DNA of 36,883 nt from Acidobacteriaceae bacterium. Its GTDB lineage: Bacteria; Acidobacteriota; Terriglobia; Bryobacterales; Bryobacteraceae. Positions 28,840 to 36,883 of this stretch are shown piece after piece. The stretch's first letter is position 1. The number at the start of each line of letters is the position of its first letter. Where the stretch lies: assembly GCA_019233375.1 (NCBI GenBank), contig JAFAMM010000473.1, positions 1-36,883 of the forward strand, in the 5' to 3' direction. Both the position numbers and the translations under genes were made by a program. Under the pieces are notes generated by a model. That model was not told the DNA's origin. It worked only from the letters and a program-made list of their open reading frames with translations, and did not search any database.

Positions 28840-31482
28840 CTAGGAGACCATCTCGGTCTCCCTTACTTCGTTACTCGTCGTACGGAAGGTAAGACCATTT
28901 CCGTTGGGGTCGGCGTCTACCAGCACCGTCTGTTGCTCGCGAACCTCGCCGCCGAGAATGAGCTTGGCGAGCGGGGTTTCGATTTCGCGCTGGATTGCCC
29001 GTTTCAGCGGACGCGCCCCATAATTCGGATCATAGCCGCTCCGGACCAGGCGAGTGCGAGCCGTATCCGTAAGCTGCAGCCCGATATGGCGCTCCTCGAG
29101 CCGGGCGCGCAGACCGGTGAGCTGAATATCGACAATCTTCTTCAGCTGCTCCTCACTCAACGCATGGAAGACGATGATCTCGTCGAGACGATTCAAAAAT
29201 TCCGGCCGGAAAGCCTGCTGCAGCTCCCGAAGCACGGCATCTTTCATGCGGCGGTATTCTTCGCCTTCGAAGGCGCCCCGATACTCGAGAATACGGTGGC
29301 TACCGATGTTCGAGGTCATAATCACGATTACGTTCTTGAAATCCACCGTTCGGCCCTGGCCGTCTGTCAGCCGGCCATCGTCGAGCACCTGCAACAAGAT
29401 ATTGAAGACGTCGTGGTGCGCCTTTTCAATCTCATCGAAAAGTACCACCGAGTAAGGCCGGCGGCGGACCGCCTCGGTCAACTGCCCTCCCTCGTCATAT
29501 CCTACATATCCGGGAGGCGCGCCAATGAGGCGCGAGACGGTGTGTTTCTCCTGGTATTCGGACATATCGATGCGAATCATCGCCCGCTCATCGTCAAAAA
29601 GGAACTCGGCGAGCGCGCGGGCGAGTTCGGTTTTGCCAACGCCCGTCGGCCCTAGGAAGATAAAACTGCCGATCGGCCGGTTCGGATCTTTCAGGCCGGA
29701 GCGCGCACGGATGACAGCTTCGGCGACCGCCATTACGGCTTCGTCCTGCCCGACAACGCGCTTATGGAGGTCTTCGGCCAGAGCAAGGAGTTTTTTCATT
29801 TCGCCCTCCAGCAGCTTCGAAACGGGCACACCCGTCCAGCGGCTGACAACTTGGGCGATGTCTTCTTCGTCCACCTCTTCCTTCAGCAGACGCGTCCCGC
29901 CTTGATTGCCGGCGACACGATCTTCTTCTGACTTGAGCTGCCGGTCTAGCTCGGCGAGGCGGCCGTACTTCAGCTCGGCGGCTTTGTTCAGATCGTAGGC
30001 CCGCTCGGCTTGCCCGATCTCGATTTTGATGTTGTCGATCTGCTCGCGCAAAACGCGTACACGCTGCACCGCCTCCTTCTCGGCCTGCCACTGGGCCTGC
30101 AGCGCGGAGGATTGCGTTTTGAGCTCGGCAAGCTCCTTCTCGATGCGCGCCAGCCGGTCCTTTGAAACCGCATCACTCTCTTTCTTGAGCGCCTCGCGCT
30201 CGATTTCAAGCTGCATGGTGCGGCGCAGAATTTCATCCAGCTCGGCGGGCATTGAATCGATTTCCGTGCGCAATTTCGCCGCCGCTTCGTCGACCAGGTC
30301 AATTGCCTTATCGGGCAGGAAGCGGTCTGTGATATAGCGATTCGAAAGCACGGCCGCCGCTACCAGGGCGGTATCTTTAATGCGCACGCCGTGGTGCAGT
30401 TCGTACCGCTCGCGCAGCCCTCGAAGGATAGAGATGGTGTCTTCTACCGAAGGCTGATCAACGAAAACGGTCTGGAAACGGCGTTCCAGAGCGGCATCCT
30501 TCTCGATATATTTCCGGTATTCATCGAGCGTCGTCGCGCCGATGCAGTGCAGCTCACCGCGCGCGAGCATGGGCTTCAACAGGTTGCCCGCGTCCATTGC
30601 ACCTTCGGCCTTGCCTGCCCCGACAACCGTGTGCAATTCATCGATGAAAAGGACGATTCGCCCTTCCGATGACTGAACCTCTTTTAGAACTGCTTTCAGG
30701 CGTTCTTCGAACTCGCCGCGAAACTTCGCTCCGGCAATCAGAGCGCCCATGTCGAGTGCGACAACCTGCTTGTCTTTCAGTCCTTCGGGTACGTCGCCGC
30801 GCACGATGCGCTGGGCGAGCCCCTCCACAATGGCCGTCTTGCCGACGCCGGGTTCACCGATCAACACCGGGTTGTTCTTGGTGCGCCGCGATAGCACCTG
30901 CATTACGCGGCGAATCTCCTCATCGCGCCCGATTACCGGGTCCACTTTCCCCTTACGGGCGAGATCGGTCAGATCGCGGCCATACTTCTGCAGAGCCTCA
31001 TATGTCGTCTCAGGATTTTGCGACGTGACCCGCTGATTGCCGCGCACTTCCACCAGCGCTTTCATCAGGCGGTCGCGCGTAAGCCCGAATTCGCGCAACA
31101 GCTTACCCGCCGCGCCCTGATCCTCGGCCGCCGCCAGAAGAAGATGCTCAATCGAAACGTACTCATCTTTCAAGCGCTTGGCCTGGTCTTCGGCGCGGGT
31201 AAACAACTGCGAGAGCCGATTGGTGATGTAAACCTGATCCGGACGTGTGCCGGACCCGCTCACTTTCGGGAGTTTTTCGATCTCCTGTACGAGCTTCCGG
31301 TGTAACCCGTCGAGCGAAACACCCGCTTTCAGCAGGATGGAAGGCGCCAGCCCGCCCTCCTGCTCGAGCATAGCCAACAGGAGATGCTCGGCATCGACCT
31401 GCTGGTTGCCGTAAGTGGTTGCGGTGGTTTGGGCTTGCCGGATCGCTTCCTGCGATTTCTCGGTCAGCCGGTTGAAATCCAT
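28840..31482 (-). CDS. clpB: ATP-dependent chaperone ClpB
   Basis: N-domain '[18 protein letters not shown]', two Walker A ([31 protein letters not shown]), coiled-coil middle domain, '[18 protein letters not shown]'. Confidence 0.98.
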   Translation of the reverse strand: MDFNRLTEKSQEAIRQAQTTATTYGNQQVDAEHLLLAMLEQEGGLAPSILLKAGVSLDGLHRKLVQEIEKLPKVSGSGTRPDQVYITNRLSQLFTRAEDQAKRLKDEYVSIEHLLLAAAEDQGAAGKLLREFGLTRDRLMKALVEVRGNQRVTSQNPETTYEALQKYGRDLTDLARKGKVDPVIGRDEEIRRVMQVLSRRTKNNPVLIGEPGVGKTAIVEGLAQRIVRGDVPEGLKDKQVVALDMGALIAGAKFRGEFEERLKAVLKEVQSSEGRIVLFIDELHTVVGAGKAEGAMDAGNLLKPMLARGELHCIGATTLDEYRKYIEKDAALERRFQTVFVDQPSVEDTISILRGLRERYELHHGVRIKDTALVAAAVLSNRYITDRFLPDKAIDLVDEAAAKLRTEIDSMPAELDEILRRTMQLEIEREALKKESDAVSKDRLARIEKELAELKTQSSALQAQWQAEKEAVQRVRVLREQIDNIKIEIGQAERAYDLNKAAELKYGRLAELDRQLKSEEDRVAGNQGGTRLLKEEVDEEDIAQVVSRWTGVPVSKLLEGEMKKLLALAEDLHKRVVGQDEAVMAVAEAVIRARSGLKDPNRPIGSFIFLGPTGVGKTELARALAEFLFDDERAMIRIDMSEYQEKHTVSRLIGAPPGYVGYDEGGQLTEAVRRRPYSVVLFDEIEKAHHDVFNILLQVLDDGRLTDGQGRTVDFKNVIVIMTSNIGSHRILEYRGAFEGEEYRRMKDAVLRELQQAFRPEFLNRLDEIIVFHALSEEQLKKIVDIQLTGLRARLEERHIGLQLTDTARTRLVRSGYDPNYGARPLKRAIQREIETPLAKLILGGEVREQQTVLVDADPNGNGLTFRTTSNEVRETEMVS

Positions 31483-31491
31483 AATAAAGAG

Positions 31492-31504
31492 CCTCGAACC
31501 GAGG
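31492..31504 (-). promoter_or_regulatory. Hairpin containing the clpB Shine-Dalgarno (candidate RNA thermometer or translational switch)
   Basis: Minus strand CCTCG-GTT-CGAGG-N9-ATG; the GAGG SD is the 3' arm of a perfect 5-bp stem. Confidence 0.45.
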
Positions 31505-31534
31505 ATAGCATATGAGTGCCCTACAGTGCAATAA

Positions 31535-31555
31535 CTTTAGTCTTGAAGACTAAAG
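31535..31555. repeat. Perfect inverted repeat, 10-bp arms, 1-nt centre
   Basis: ctttagtctt-g-aagactaaag in the clpB/nuclease divergent intergenic region. Confidence 0.9.
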
Positions 31556-31611
31556 ACTGGCTGCCCGCGTTATTTCTCCTGTTTGGTTAGACTGGAACCA
31601 GCCGCAAAGCT

Positions 31612-32490
31612 ATGCGTCTCCTCTTCACGTTTTGGCTAAGTTGTTGCATTCTTGGACCCTTTCCGGCATATGCCTGGTGGGAAACCGGTCATCAGACGGT
31701 GGCTCGAATCGCCGTAGCGCACTTGAGCCCCGAAGCCCGCGCTCACGCGGCTCGCATTCTCGGCGTGGAAGATACACCTCAGGCGCTGGCCGATGCTCTG
31801 GCCGCGGCCTCAACGTGGGCCGATGAGACAAAAGCACAGACCCAGACCGGCAGTTGGCATTTCATTGACCTGGCGGTGCAGGACGACAAGACGAGGATTC
31901 CGCTGCGCTGCCCGGACAACAACTGCGCCCCCGCCCGGATCCGGCTGTTTGCCGCCCAACTCGCTGCGCGACAGCCGGTGGATTCGCCATGGAGCGATTT
32001 GGATGCGCTGCGCTACGTGGTTCATTTCGTGGCCGACGTCCACCAGCCGCTGCACGCCGTGTCTGACGCCGATCTGGGAGGAAACTGCGAGCAGCTCGAC
32101 CCGCCTGTGGAGAAAGCCCGTAACCTGCACGCGTTGTGGGACGGCGCCCTGGTGGACGCGCTGAATCCGGACAGCCGAGCTCTGGCGACGGAACTGGAGG
32201 CCCGTATCGAGCAGATGCCGTCTGGCGAGCAGAGCGGGATGGCCGCGGGAAACCAGGATGACTGGGTTTGGGAGTCGCATGAGCTGGCGCTGCAAGACAT
32301 CTACACGAACCTGCATATTCCGACCGAGCCGGTGCTGTTCCCGGCGAGCTGTAAAGTAGCGCCGGAGGCGATCAGCAGCATGGCGCTAGAAATCGGCAAC
32401 GCTTATATCGATGAGATGAAGCCAATCGTACGCGAACAGCTGATCAAAGCAGGGCTACGGCTGGCGCGGCTGTTGAACGAATCGCTCTGA
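31612..32490 (+). CDS. S1/P1-type secreted nuclease
   Basis: 'AYAWWETGHQTVARIAVAHLSPEARAHAARIL', 'STWADE', 'WHFIDLAV', 'LRYVVHFVADVHQPLHAVSDADLGGN', 'NLHALWDGALVD'. Confidence 0.93.
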   Translation: MRLLFTFWLSCCILGPFPAYAWWETGHQTVARIAVAHLSPEARAHAARILGVEDTPQALADALAAASTWADETKAQTQTGSWHFIDLAVQDDKTRIPLRCPDNNCAPARIRLFAAQLAARQPVDSPWSDLDALRYVVHFVADVHQPLHAVSDADLGGNCEQLDPPVEKARNLHALWDGALVDALNPDSRALATELEARIEQMPSGEQSGMAAGNQDDWVWESHELALQDIYTNLHIPTEPVLFPASCKVAPEAISSMALEIGNAYIDEMKPIVREQLIKAGLRLARLLNESL

Positions 32491-32551
32491 GCTTATGGAA
32501 AGGAGCGAAAGCAGGCCAGAGAAAGCAGACCGATTCGGCGAATGGATTACT

Positions 32552-32606
32552 GGCGCGGCTAAAGGGCGCGGCTAAAGGCAGGCGCTAAAGCGAAAGCGGG
32601 CTAAAG
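32552..32606. repeat. Short tandem/degenerate repeats: GGCGCGGCTAAAG x2 (perfect), then GGCGCTAAAG and GCGGGCTAAAG
   Basis: 32552-32564 and 32565-32577 are identical 13-mers; degenerate copies follow to 32606. Confidence 0.85.
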
Positions 32607-32625
32607 CCCACCCTCCGGCTCGCTG

Positions 32626-33324
32626 TCAGGCGGCGCGGCTTTCAAGGCGCTTTCGGCGTTTTTCGGCCAGCTCCCGCTCGTAGACATCGAACAGGTTGGG
32701 GTCGATTTCCATGGCGCGCACTTCGATTTCGGAAAGTGTAAATTCGAACCCAAATTCGCCGGGGTCGAACTCGTCGTTCCGGTCCTCGAGGACGGCGATG
32801 ATGTAGTTATGTGCCGCAACATCGAGGCGCTCTCGCCTTTCGGCCGCGCGGCTTTCCTGCAGCTCGCGGAGTGCGGCGGTATCCTTCTCGCGCTGGCGGC
32901 GAAGCCGGTTCTCCTGCAGACTGAGGTTCTTTAGCTGGCGCTCGTAGGCGAGGAGGACTTTGGCTTCGACGAGATGTTTGCGGACGGCTTCGTCTTCATC
33001 GGGGAACAGCTCGGCGCATTCGAGGCGGCCGATGGCGTAGATGCCCATTTCGAGCGAGGGAATGCGCTGTAAACGCCATTCGGTGTCGGCTAACGCCTGG
33101 ACCAGGTTGCGTTCGGCATCGGCCTCGGGCGACCAGTGCTTGAAGAAGCTTTCGACGAGCTGGGTGTAGGCGGCAGCGTCCTCTCCGGGCAGCAGAACGG
33201 TGCGCCCGGTGAGTCCGGTTTTAACAGCGTTGAGAGAAGACCTCAATTTGCCGGTTTCGGAAGTAGGGCCGGTGCTGAGTTGAGCGTTCGCCTGGTTCGC
33301 TGTTATTTGTCTGTCAGTGGGCAT
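32626..33324 (-). CDS. Conserved hypothetical protein with 'NAQLSTGPTSETGKLRSSLNAVKTGL' N-terminal motif
   Basis: ATG at 33324 (MPTDRQITANQANAQLSTGPTSETGK...); helical, charged C-terminus. The upstream ORF extension looks non-coding. Confidence 0.75.
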   Translation of the reverse strand: MPTDRQITANQANAQLSTGPTSETGKLRSSLNAVKTGLTGRTVLLPGEDAAAYTQLVESFFKHWSPEADAERNLVQALADTEWRLQRIPSLEMGIYAIGRLECAELFPDEDEAVRKHLVEAKVLLAYERQLKNLSLQENRLRRQREKDTAALRELQESRAAERRERLDVAAHNYIIAVLEDRNDEFDPGEFGFEFTLSEIEVRAMEIDPNLFDVYERELAEKRRKRLESRAA

Positions 33325-33556
33325 TGGGAGAGTTGACTCAAAATAGCAGGGGAGGCGCAGAAAACGGATCGGGCTGGACCGGGAAAACGGGCTTAAGTGG
33401 AGTAAATTGTGCGGGATGGGAATATTTTGATCATGTGTGAATGGCCCATGATGGCGGAGGGCCGCAACCGGGGGATGAAAAAGGGCATTTGCTGCGGCAA
33501 ATTCTGCACAGGCGATTTTTGCAAGCCCTTGAAGGCTCGGCCACTTAGAATTATTC

Positions 33557-33572
33557 GTTTTCGAAGGAACGG
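33557..33572. repeat. 16-bp direct repeat, copy 1 (gttttcgaaggaacgg)
   Basis: Identical to 33846-33861. Confidence 0.8.
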
Positions 33573-33845
33573 ACTTGCAAAATTCATTCAAGCCGGCAAC
33601 TGTTCTCAAAAAGAGGGTCAGCCGAATTAGGTCGCTGACGCTCCCCGGTCCGTTTCGAACATGCTCGGGTCGGAAGGATTAATTGTGCAAGCGGCTCGTC
33701 TTGTGAATCGTTCATGGCAGGATGCCGCAAAGGAGTATGAAAACGGGACCGACGATGACGCCTGGAACCAAAACCCTTGCATCCATGTCCGCAATCAGAA
33801 ACTGCACGCCCCGCCTCCCACTGATCAGCGGCATAAGTCCAGCAA

Positions 33846-33861
33846 GTTTTCGAAGGAACGG
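33846..33861. repeat. 16-bp direct repeat, copy 2 (gttttcgaaggaacgg)
   Basis: Identical to 33557-33572; lies 6 nt downstream of the DsbA-like stop codon. Confidence 0.8.
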
Positions 33862-33867
33862 CTTGTG

Positions 33868-34803
33868 CTACTTCTTCGGTTCCGCGTGATCGCCCGAGAG
33901 CAATTCAGGCGAACCTCCCGATTGTCTTTGTAGCTCTCCTATCAGGGTATCGAGCTGTTCGGGGCGGAGCGTACCCTCGATCTTGAGACCGTTGATGAAC
34001 AGTGTCGGCGTGCTGTGCACGTCAAGTGCTGCCGCGAGCCTTTTGTCGGCATCGATTCCTGGCCATGACTCAGAGCTATCGTGTTTTGCAAGACAAGATC
34101 GATACTCCTGCGGCCGAAACCCGGAAACGCCGGATAGTGCTTCCGTGACCTTGCTATCTATATTCGCGAGCTCGATGGCGTTTTGATTCTCGAACAAAAA
34201 GTCATGGGCAGTCCAGAATAGATCATTGCGCTGCTCGTACGCGCATTCCGCTAACTCCGCGGCGCGTCGCGCCCATGGATGGTTCGGTAGTGGTTGTTGA
34301 TGAAAGATAAGCCGTATATCGGCCCTGTGTTCAGGGAGATATGCTTTATCAACCACCAGAAATTCCTGACGGCAGTACGGACACTCGAAATCAGAGAATA
34401 CATCGATCCTAACTGGAGCGTTCGCCGCGCCCTTCTGGGGGCGATTTGACGCGTCCTTCAGCATGGAAGCAATAGCATCGCGCTGCGCGGTTTCCTTTGC
34501 CGCAAGATCTGGCCGTGTATCGAGCACCTCTCTACTTAAATAGCGATGATCCGGTGATAACAAGAGCGTTTCTCTTGATCCATCAACGTGCGCAATCACT
34601 ATCCTCCTATAACAAGCCCGTGTGGCCAAAGAAACTGACTCGGAGCTAACATCTACAATGTGCGAGTCCTGGCTCTGCAAGAACGTTTTGATGCGCTGCG
34701 CTTCTTCTATCGGCAAGGGTGGGCACATCGTCTGGGTCTGCACGAGCGACACACCGGCTAAGAGGGCAATACTCACCAATATGCGAAATCCGAGATATCT
34801 CAT
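33868..34803 (-). CDS. Secreted DsbA-like thioredoxin-fold oxidoreductase
   Basis: 'VRIDVFSDFECPYCRQEFLVVDKAY', 'FHQQPLPNHPWARRAAELAECAYEQ', 'VHSTPTLFINGLKIEGTLRPEQLDTLI'; signal peptide. Confidence 0.9.
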   Translation of the reverse strand: MRYLGFRILVSIALLAGVSLVQTQTMCPPLPIEEAQRIKTFLQSQDSHIVDVSSESVSLATRACYRRIVIAHVDGSRETLLLSPDHRYLSREVLDTRPDLAAKETAQRDAIASMLKDASNRPQKGAANAPVRIDVFSDFECPYCRQEFLVVDKAYLPEHRADIRLIFHQQPLPNHPWARRAAELAECAYEQRNDLFWTAHDFLFENQNAIELANIDSKVTEALSGVSGFRPQEYRSCLAKHDSSESWPGIDADKRLAAALDVHSTPTLFINGLKIEGTLRPEQLDTLIGELQRQSGGSPELLSGDHAEPKK

Positions 34804-34809
34804 CGTTGA

Positions 34810-36183
34810 TTACTGGTTCGTGAGCAACAGGACATCGTAGATGGTGCGGTCCTCCCATTTCTGCTCCCTCAGAACTCTTCCCTTGAATCGAAACAGGTTT
34901 CCGTACAGATCGCGCCAGCTGCTAAACGTATATCTGAGATCGATGGCGAGGATCCCAAACTCCTGAAGGGAGTGCAATTCTTCGGGCTCAGATACGCCGT
35001 TGTGGTTATCATCGGTCCAAAGCAGCAAGCGTCCGAAAACAGCGTCTCTCGCATCGATTACACCATCCCCGTTGCCGCCATTAATGGGCTTATCAAATTC
35101 TGCAAGGGCAGCGAATCCGTTTGGATTCGGGCTGGCTGGCTGAGCTGTGTAGTTGCCAAACAGTTCACGACCAGAGTCTATTTTCCCGTTGTGGTTGCGA
35201 TCCAGTGCAAGCCACGCATCCCCCGAATTTGTAGCAAGCCACGATACCAATTTCGGCACGCCATCACCTGAAAAATCGAAGTACACGCCATCCGCCGCAT
35301 CTGTAAGACGAAAGCCTGAGTGCTGCAAGTCGACAATGATGGGGCTTTCGTTCTGATAGCAACAATTCGAAAAAACGACATCCCCTGAGTTAGGACACCA
35401 GTTAGCAATATCAGGCCAGAGGCAAGGATCCGATGGGCCATCGAGAAGATAGGCCTTTCCTTCATTCGGACAAGTTGCGGCTCGGGGACAAGATGTGGTT
35501 TCCGGTATGCCGATGGGGCCGATTGGGACTGAACGATCACACGTACCTTGACTCGTGCAGTTCTGATTCGATTTCGAAACGTCGGCCGCGGTCGGGGCGG
35601 GCGTTACCTGTTGGCAGGCAGTGCCCGTGTATCCCTGCATAATGCTCGCGCGATATAAACATCCATTATCTGCATTGTCTAATCCGATTCCGTGCCCGAT
35701 TTCATGAGCGATCAGACTTCCTATGAGATCTGAAGAGTAATTTGTGTGTTGCACTGCATTTAGAAGCTCGATTGTGTAGGGGTAGGAGTTGATCTTGTTG
35801 TCGGCGCAGCCCCCTTGAGGGGAAGTGTTCGATGTAACCAGAAAGTCAGGCGTTCCGCTCGTGATCACTGAAAAGTAGTAACATGTGGCGACCGCGTTCC
35901 ACTTATCCGCGGCTTTCTGAGTGCCCGCGGAGATGTTAGCGGGCGGCGGCGAGCCCCATGATACCGTATCGGCCTTCAGGGTTATAACGCGTCGCTTGGA
36001 TCCATCGGGCGCAGCACCATGTCCTGGCAAAGGAGCCTGATTGTAATAGCAAGGCGGGCACTTTAGTTGGGCGGAAGCTGTTGAGCACAGCATTCCGGCT
36101 CCGAAGAGAAAGAACCTGGCGTATAGTCGCCGGTAATTGCAAATTGTAAACACACATCCCCCTCTTGAGCGCGCGCCGATCAT
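34810..36183 (-). CDS. Secreted Cys-rich metzincin-like metalloprotease with C-terminal EF-hand-like (RTX-associated style) domain
   Basis: Signal peptide; 'SLIAHEIGHGIGLDNADNG' then 'ASIMQGYTG' Met-turn-like; C-terminal 'LALDRNHNGKIDSGRELFGNYT...NGFAALAEFD...NGDGVIDARDAVFGRLLLWTDDNHNGVSEPEELHSLQEFGI'. True start may be GTG 36153. Confidence 0.8.
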   Translation of the reverse strand: MIGARSRGGCVFTICNYRRLYARFFLFGAGMLCSTASAQLKCPPCYYNQAPLPGHGAAPDGSKRRVITLKADTVSWGSPPPANISAGTQKAADKWNAVATCYYFSVITSGTPDFLVTSNTSPQGGCADNKINSYPYTIELLNAVQHTNYSSDLIGSLIAHEIGHGIGLDNADNGCLYRASIMQGYTGTACQQVTPAPTAADVSKSNQNCTSQGTCDRSVPIGPIGIPETTSCPRAATCPNEGKAYLLDGPSDPCLWPDIANWCPNSGDVVFSNCCYQNESPIIVDLQHSGFRLTDAADGVYFDFSGDGVPKLVSWLATNSGDAWLALDRNHNGKIDSGRELFGNYTAQPASPNPNGFAALAEFDKPINGGNGDGVIDARDAVFGRLLLWTDDNHNGVSEPEELHSLQEFGILAIDLRYTFSSWRDLYGNLFRFKGRVLREQKWEDRTIYDVLLLTNQ

Positions 36184-36201
36184 CTTGCGTAATGTTAGTA
36201 A

Positions 36202-36882
36202 TTACTTCGGTTGCGCGAGTTCGGCGGCTTTAGCCTTAGCCAGCTTTCGCATTGAATCGAGAGAGCCGAGAGTCGACGCATCCACATCGATTTGCATAAG
36301 GCTCTGCTTGTCGACAAGCGGTGCGATCTTGTTGTCAGGTTTGATGACAAAGATGGCATTCGGACCCGCGCGAAGCCAGGCAAATTTGCCCGACCCATCC
36401 GGTGAGAGGAAGAACAAGTACTTCTCACGAAGGGTAAGCAGATGATTATCTGGAGAGATCATGGTGACTCTAACACCGTCGATCGTGACAGTGCCCTGTA
36501 GGATATGAATAACAATCTCATTCGAGTTAGCTGGCAAAACGGAATCAGGGAGCAAAACGGGAGGCACCTCCGGATTCGGATGGGCAACGAGTGTCTCGAG
36601 TATCCGCAGCTTGTACCAAGTGTAAATATGGTAGCTATCCACTGCCTGAGTCACAGACGCGATCGGCATTGCAATGGCGACGTGATAGGTCGAGAGGGCT
36701 TTATCAAGAGTGTTAATCTCTTCCCGGATTCCTTGCGGGGCGGGCATGGTGATAGATGTTTCGCCCTGTTCCTTCGCCTTTTCGACGTACCATTTGATGG
36801 AACCGGGTTCGGGGGCTGAGGAAGACTGCCCCGACCAGACAGCCACTGCTGTAATCAGGGTCAGCGTCAGCAGATGAATGAA
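36202..36882 (-). CDS. Secreted hypothetical protein; N-terminus beyond the window edge
   Basis: Frame stays open to the window end and adds a signal-peptide-like 'FIHLLTLTLITAVAVWSGQ' before the tracked GTG start. Confidence 0.6.
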   Translation of the reverse strand, partial: FIHLLTLTLITAVAVWSGQSSSAPEPGSIKWYVEKAKEQGETSITMPAPQGIREEINTLDKALSTYHVAIAMPIASVTQAVDSYHIYTWYKLRILETLVAHPNPEVPPVLLPDSVLPANSNEIVIHILQGTVTIDGVRVTMISPDNHLLTLREKYLFFLSPDGSGKFAWLRAGPNAIFVIKPDNKIAPLVDKQSLMQIDVDASTLGSLDSMRKLAKAKAAELAQPK

Positions 36883-36883
36883 A

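Noticed and set aside
28777-29655. 292-aa plus-strand ORF opposite clpB 3' end
   Set aside because: Covered by an unmistakable ClpB coding frame; composition typical of antisense open frames.
31483-31611. CIRCE or HAIR heat-shock operator upstream of clpB
   Set aside because: No match to TTAGCACTC-N9-GAGTGCTAA or CTTGAGT-N7-ACTCAAG; only the unrelated CTTTAG palindrome is present.
32552-32606. Possible CRISPR array
   Set aside because: Units are adjacent 13-mers with no spacers, and no cas genes are present.
33661-33933. 90-aa plus-strand ORF in the gene-poor gap
   Set aside because: No family resemblance, no RBS, and it runs into the 3' end of the DsbA-like gene; probably fortuitous.
1-36883. 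Defence island, toxin-antitoxin, prophage or biosynthetic cluster
   Set aside because: No recognisable defence nuclease/ATPase sets, TA pairs, phage structural genes or NRPS/PKS; the S1/P1 nuclease and SDR alone do not justify such a call.

Overview
The window looks like a high-GC bacterial chromosome segment, and gene style suggests Acidobacteria (Bryobacter/Solibacter-like); that taxonomy is inference. It encodes about 34 densely packed genes plus one decayed gene. Left part (0-9 kb): UspA fragment, polysaccharide deacetylase plus DUF4015 glycosidase pair, GNAT, MFS, ICMT-like, YkgJ-like Cys-cluster protein and RmuC. Middle (9-24.7 kb): tartrate/isopropylmalate-type dehydrogenase, gamma-glutamyltransferase, MFS, PAP2, Spy/CpxP-like, WYL regulator divergent from an SDR, tandem UspA, MFS divergent from a P1 peptidase, Ser/Thr kinase with PEGA repeats, and IMP dehydrogenase. 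Right part (24.7-36.9 kb): lon-degP-clpB proteostasis cluster, S1/P1 nuclease, a conserved hypothetical, a repeat-bearing gene-poor gap, and a minus-strand set of three secreted-protein genes (hypothetical, Cys-rich metzincin-like protease with a Ca-binding-type C-terminus, DsbA-like thioredoxin). No CRISPR array, rRNA, tRNA, prophage or intact transposase was recognised. The most interesting observations are: the metzincin/DsbA cluster with an atypical zinc-site motif; an SDR whose YxxxK position reads HxxxH beside a WYL regulator with a TGACA-N5-TGTCA palindrome; a hairpin masking the clpB Shine-Dalgarno; a PEP-CTERM pseudogene absent from the ORF track; CTAAAG-type repeats on both sides of the S1/P1 nuclease; and a two-gene deacetylase/glycosidase unit with a PgaB-like domain combination.
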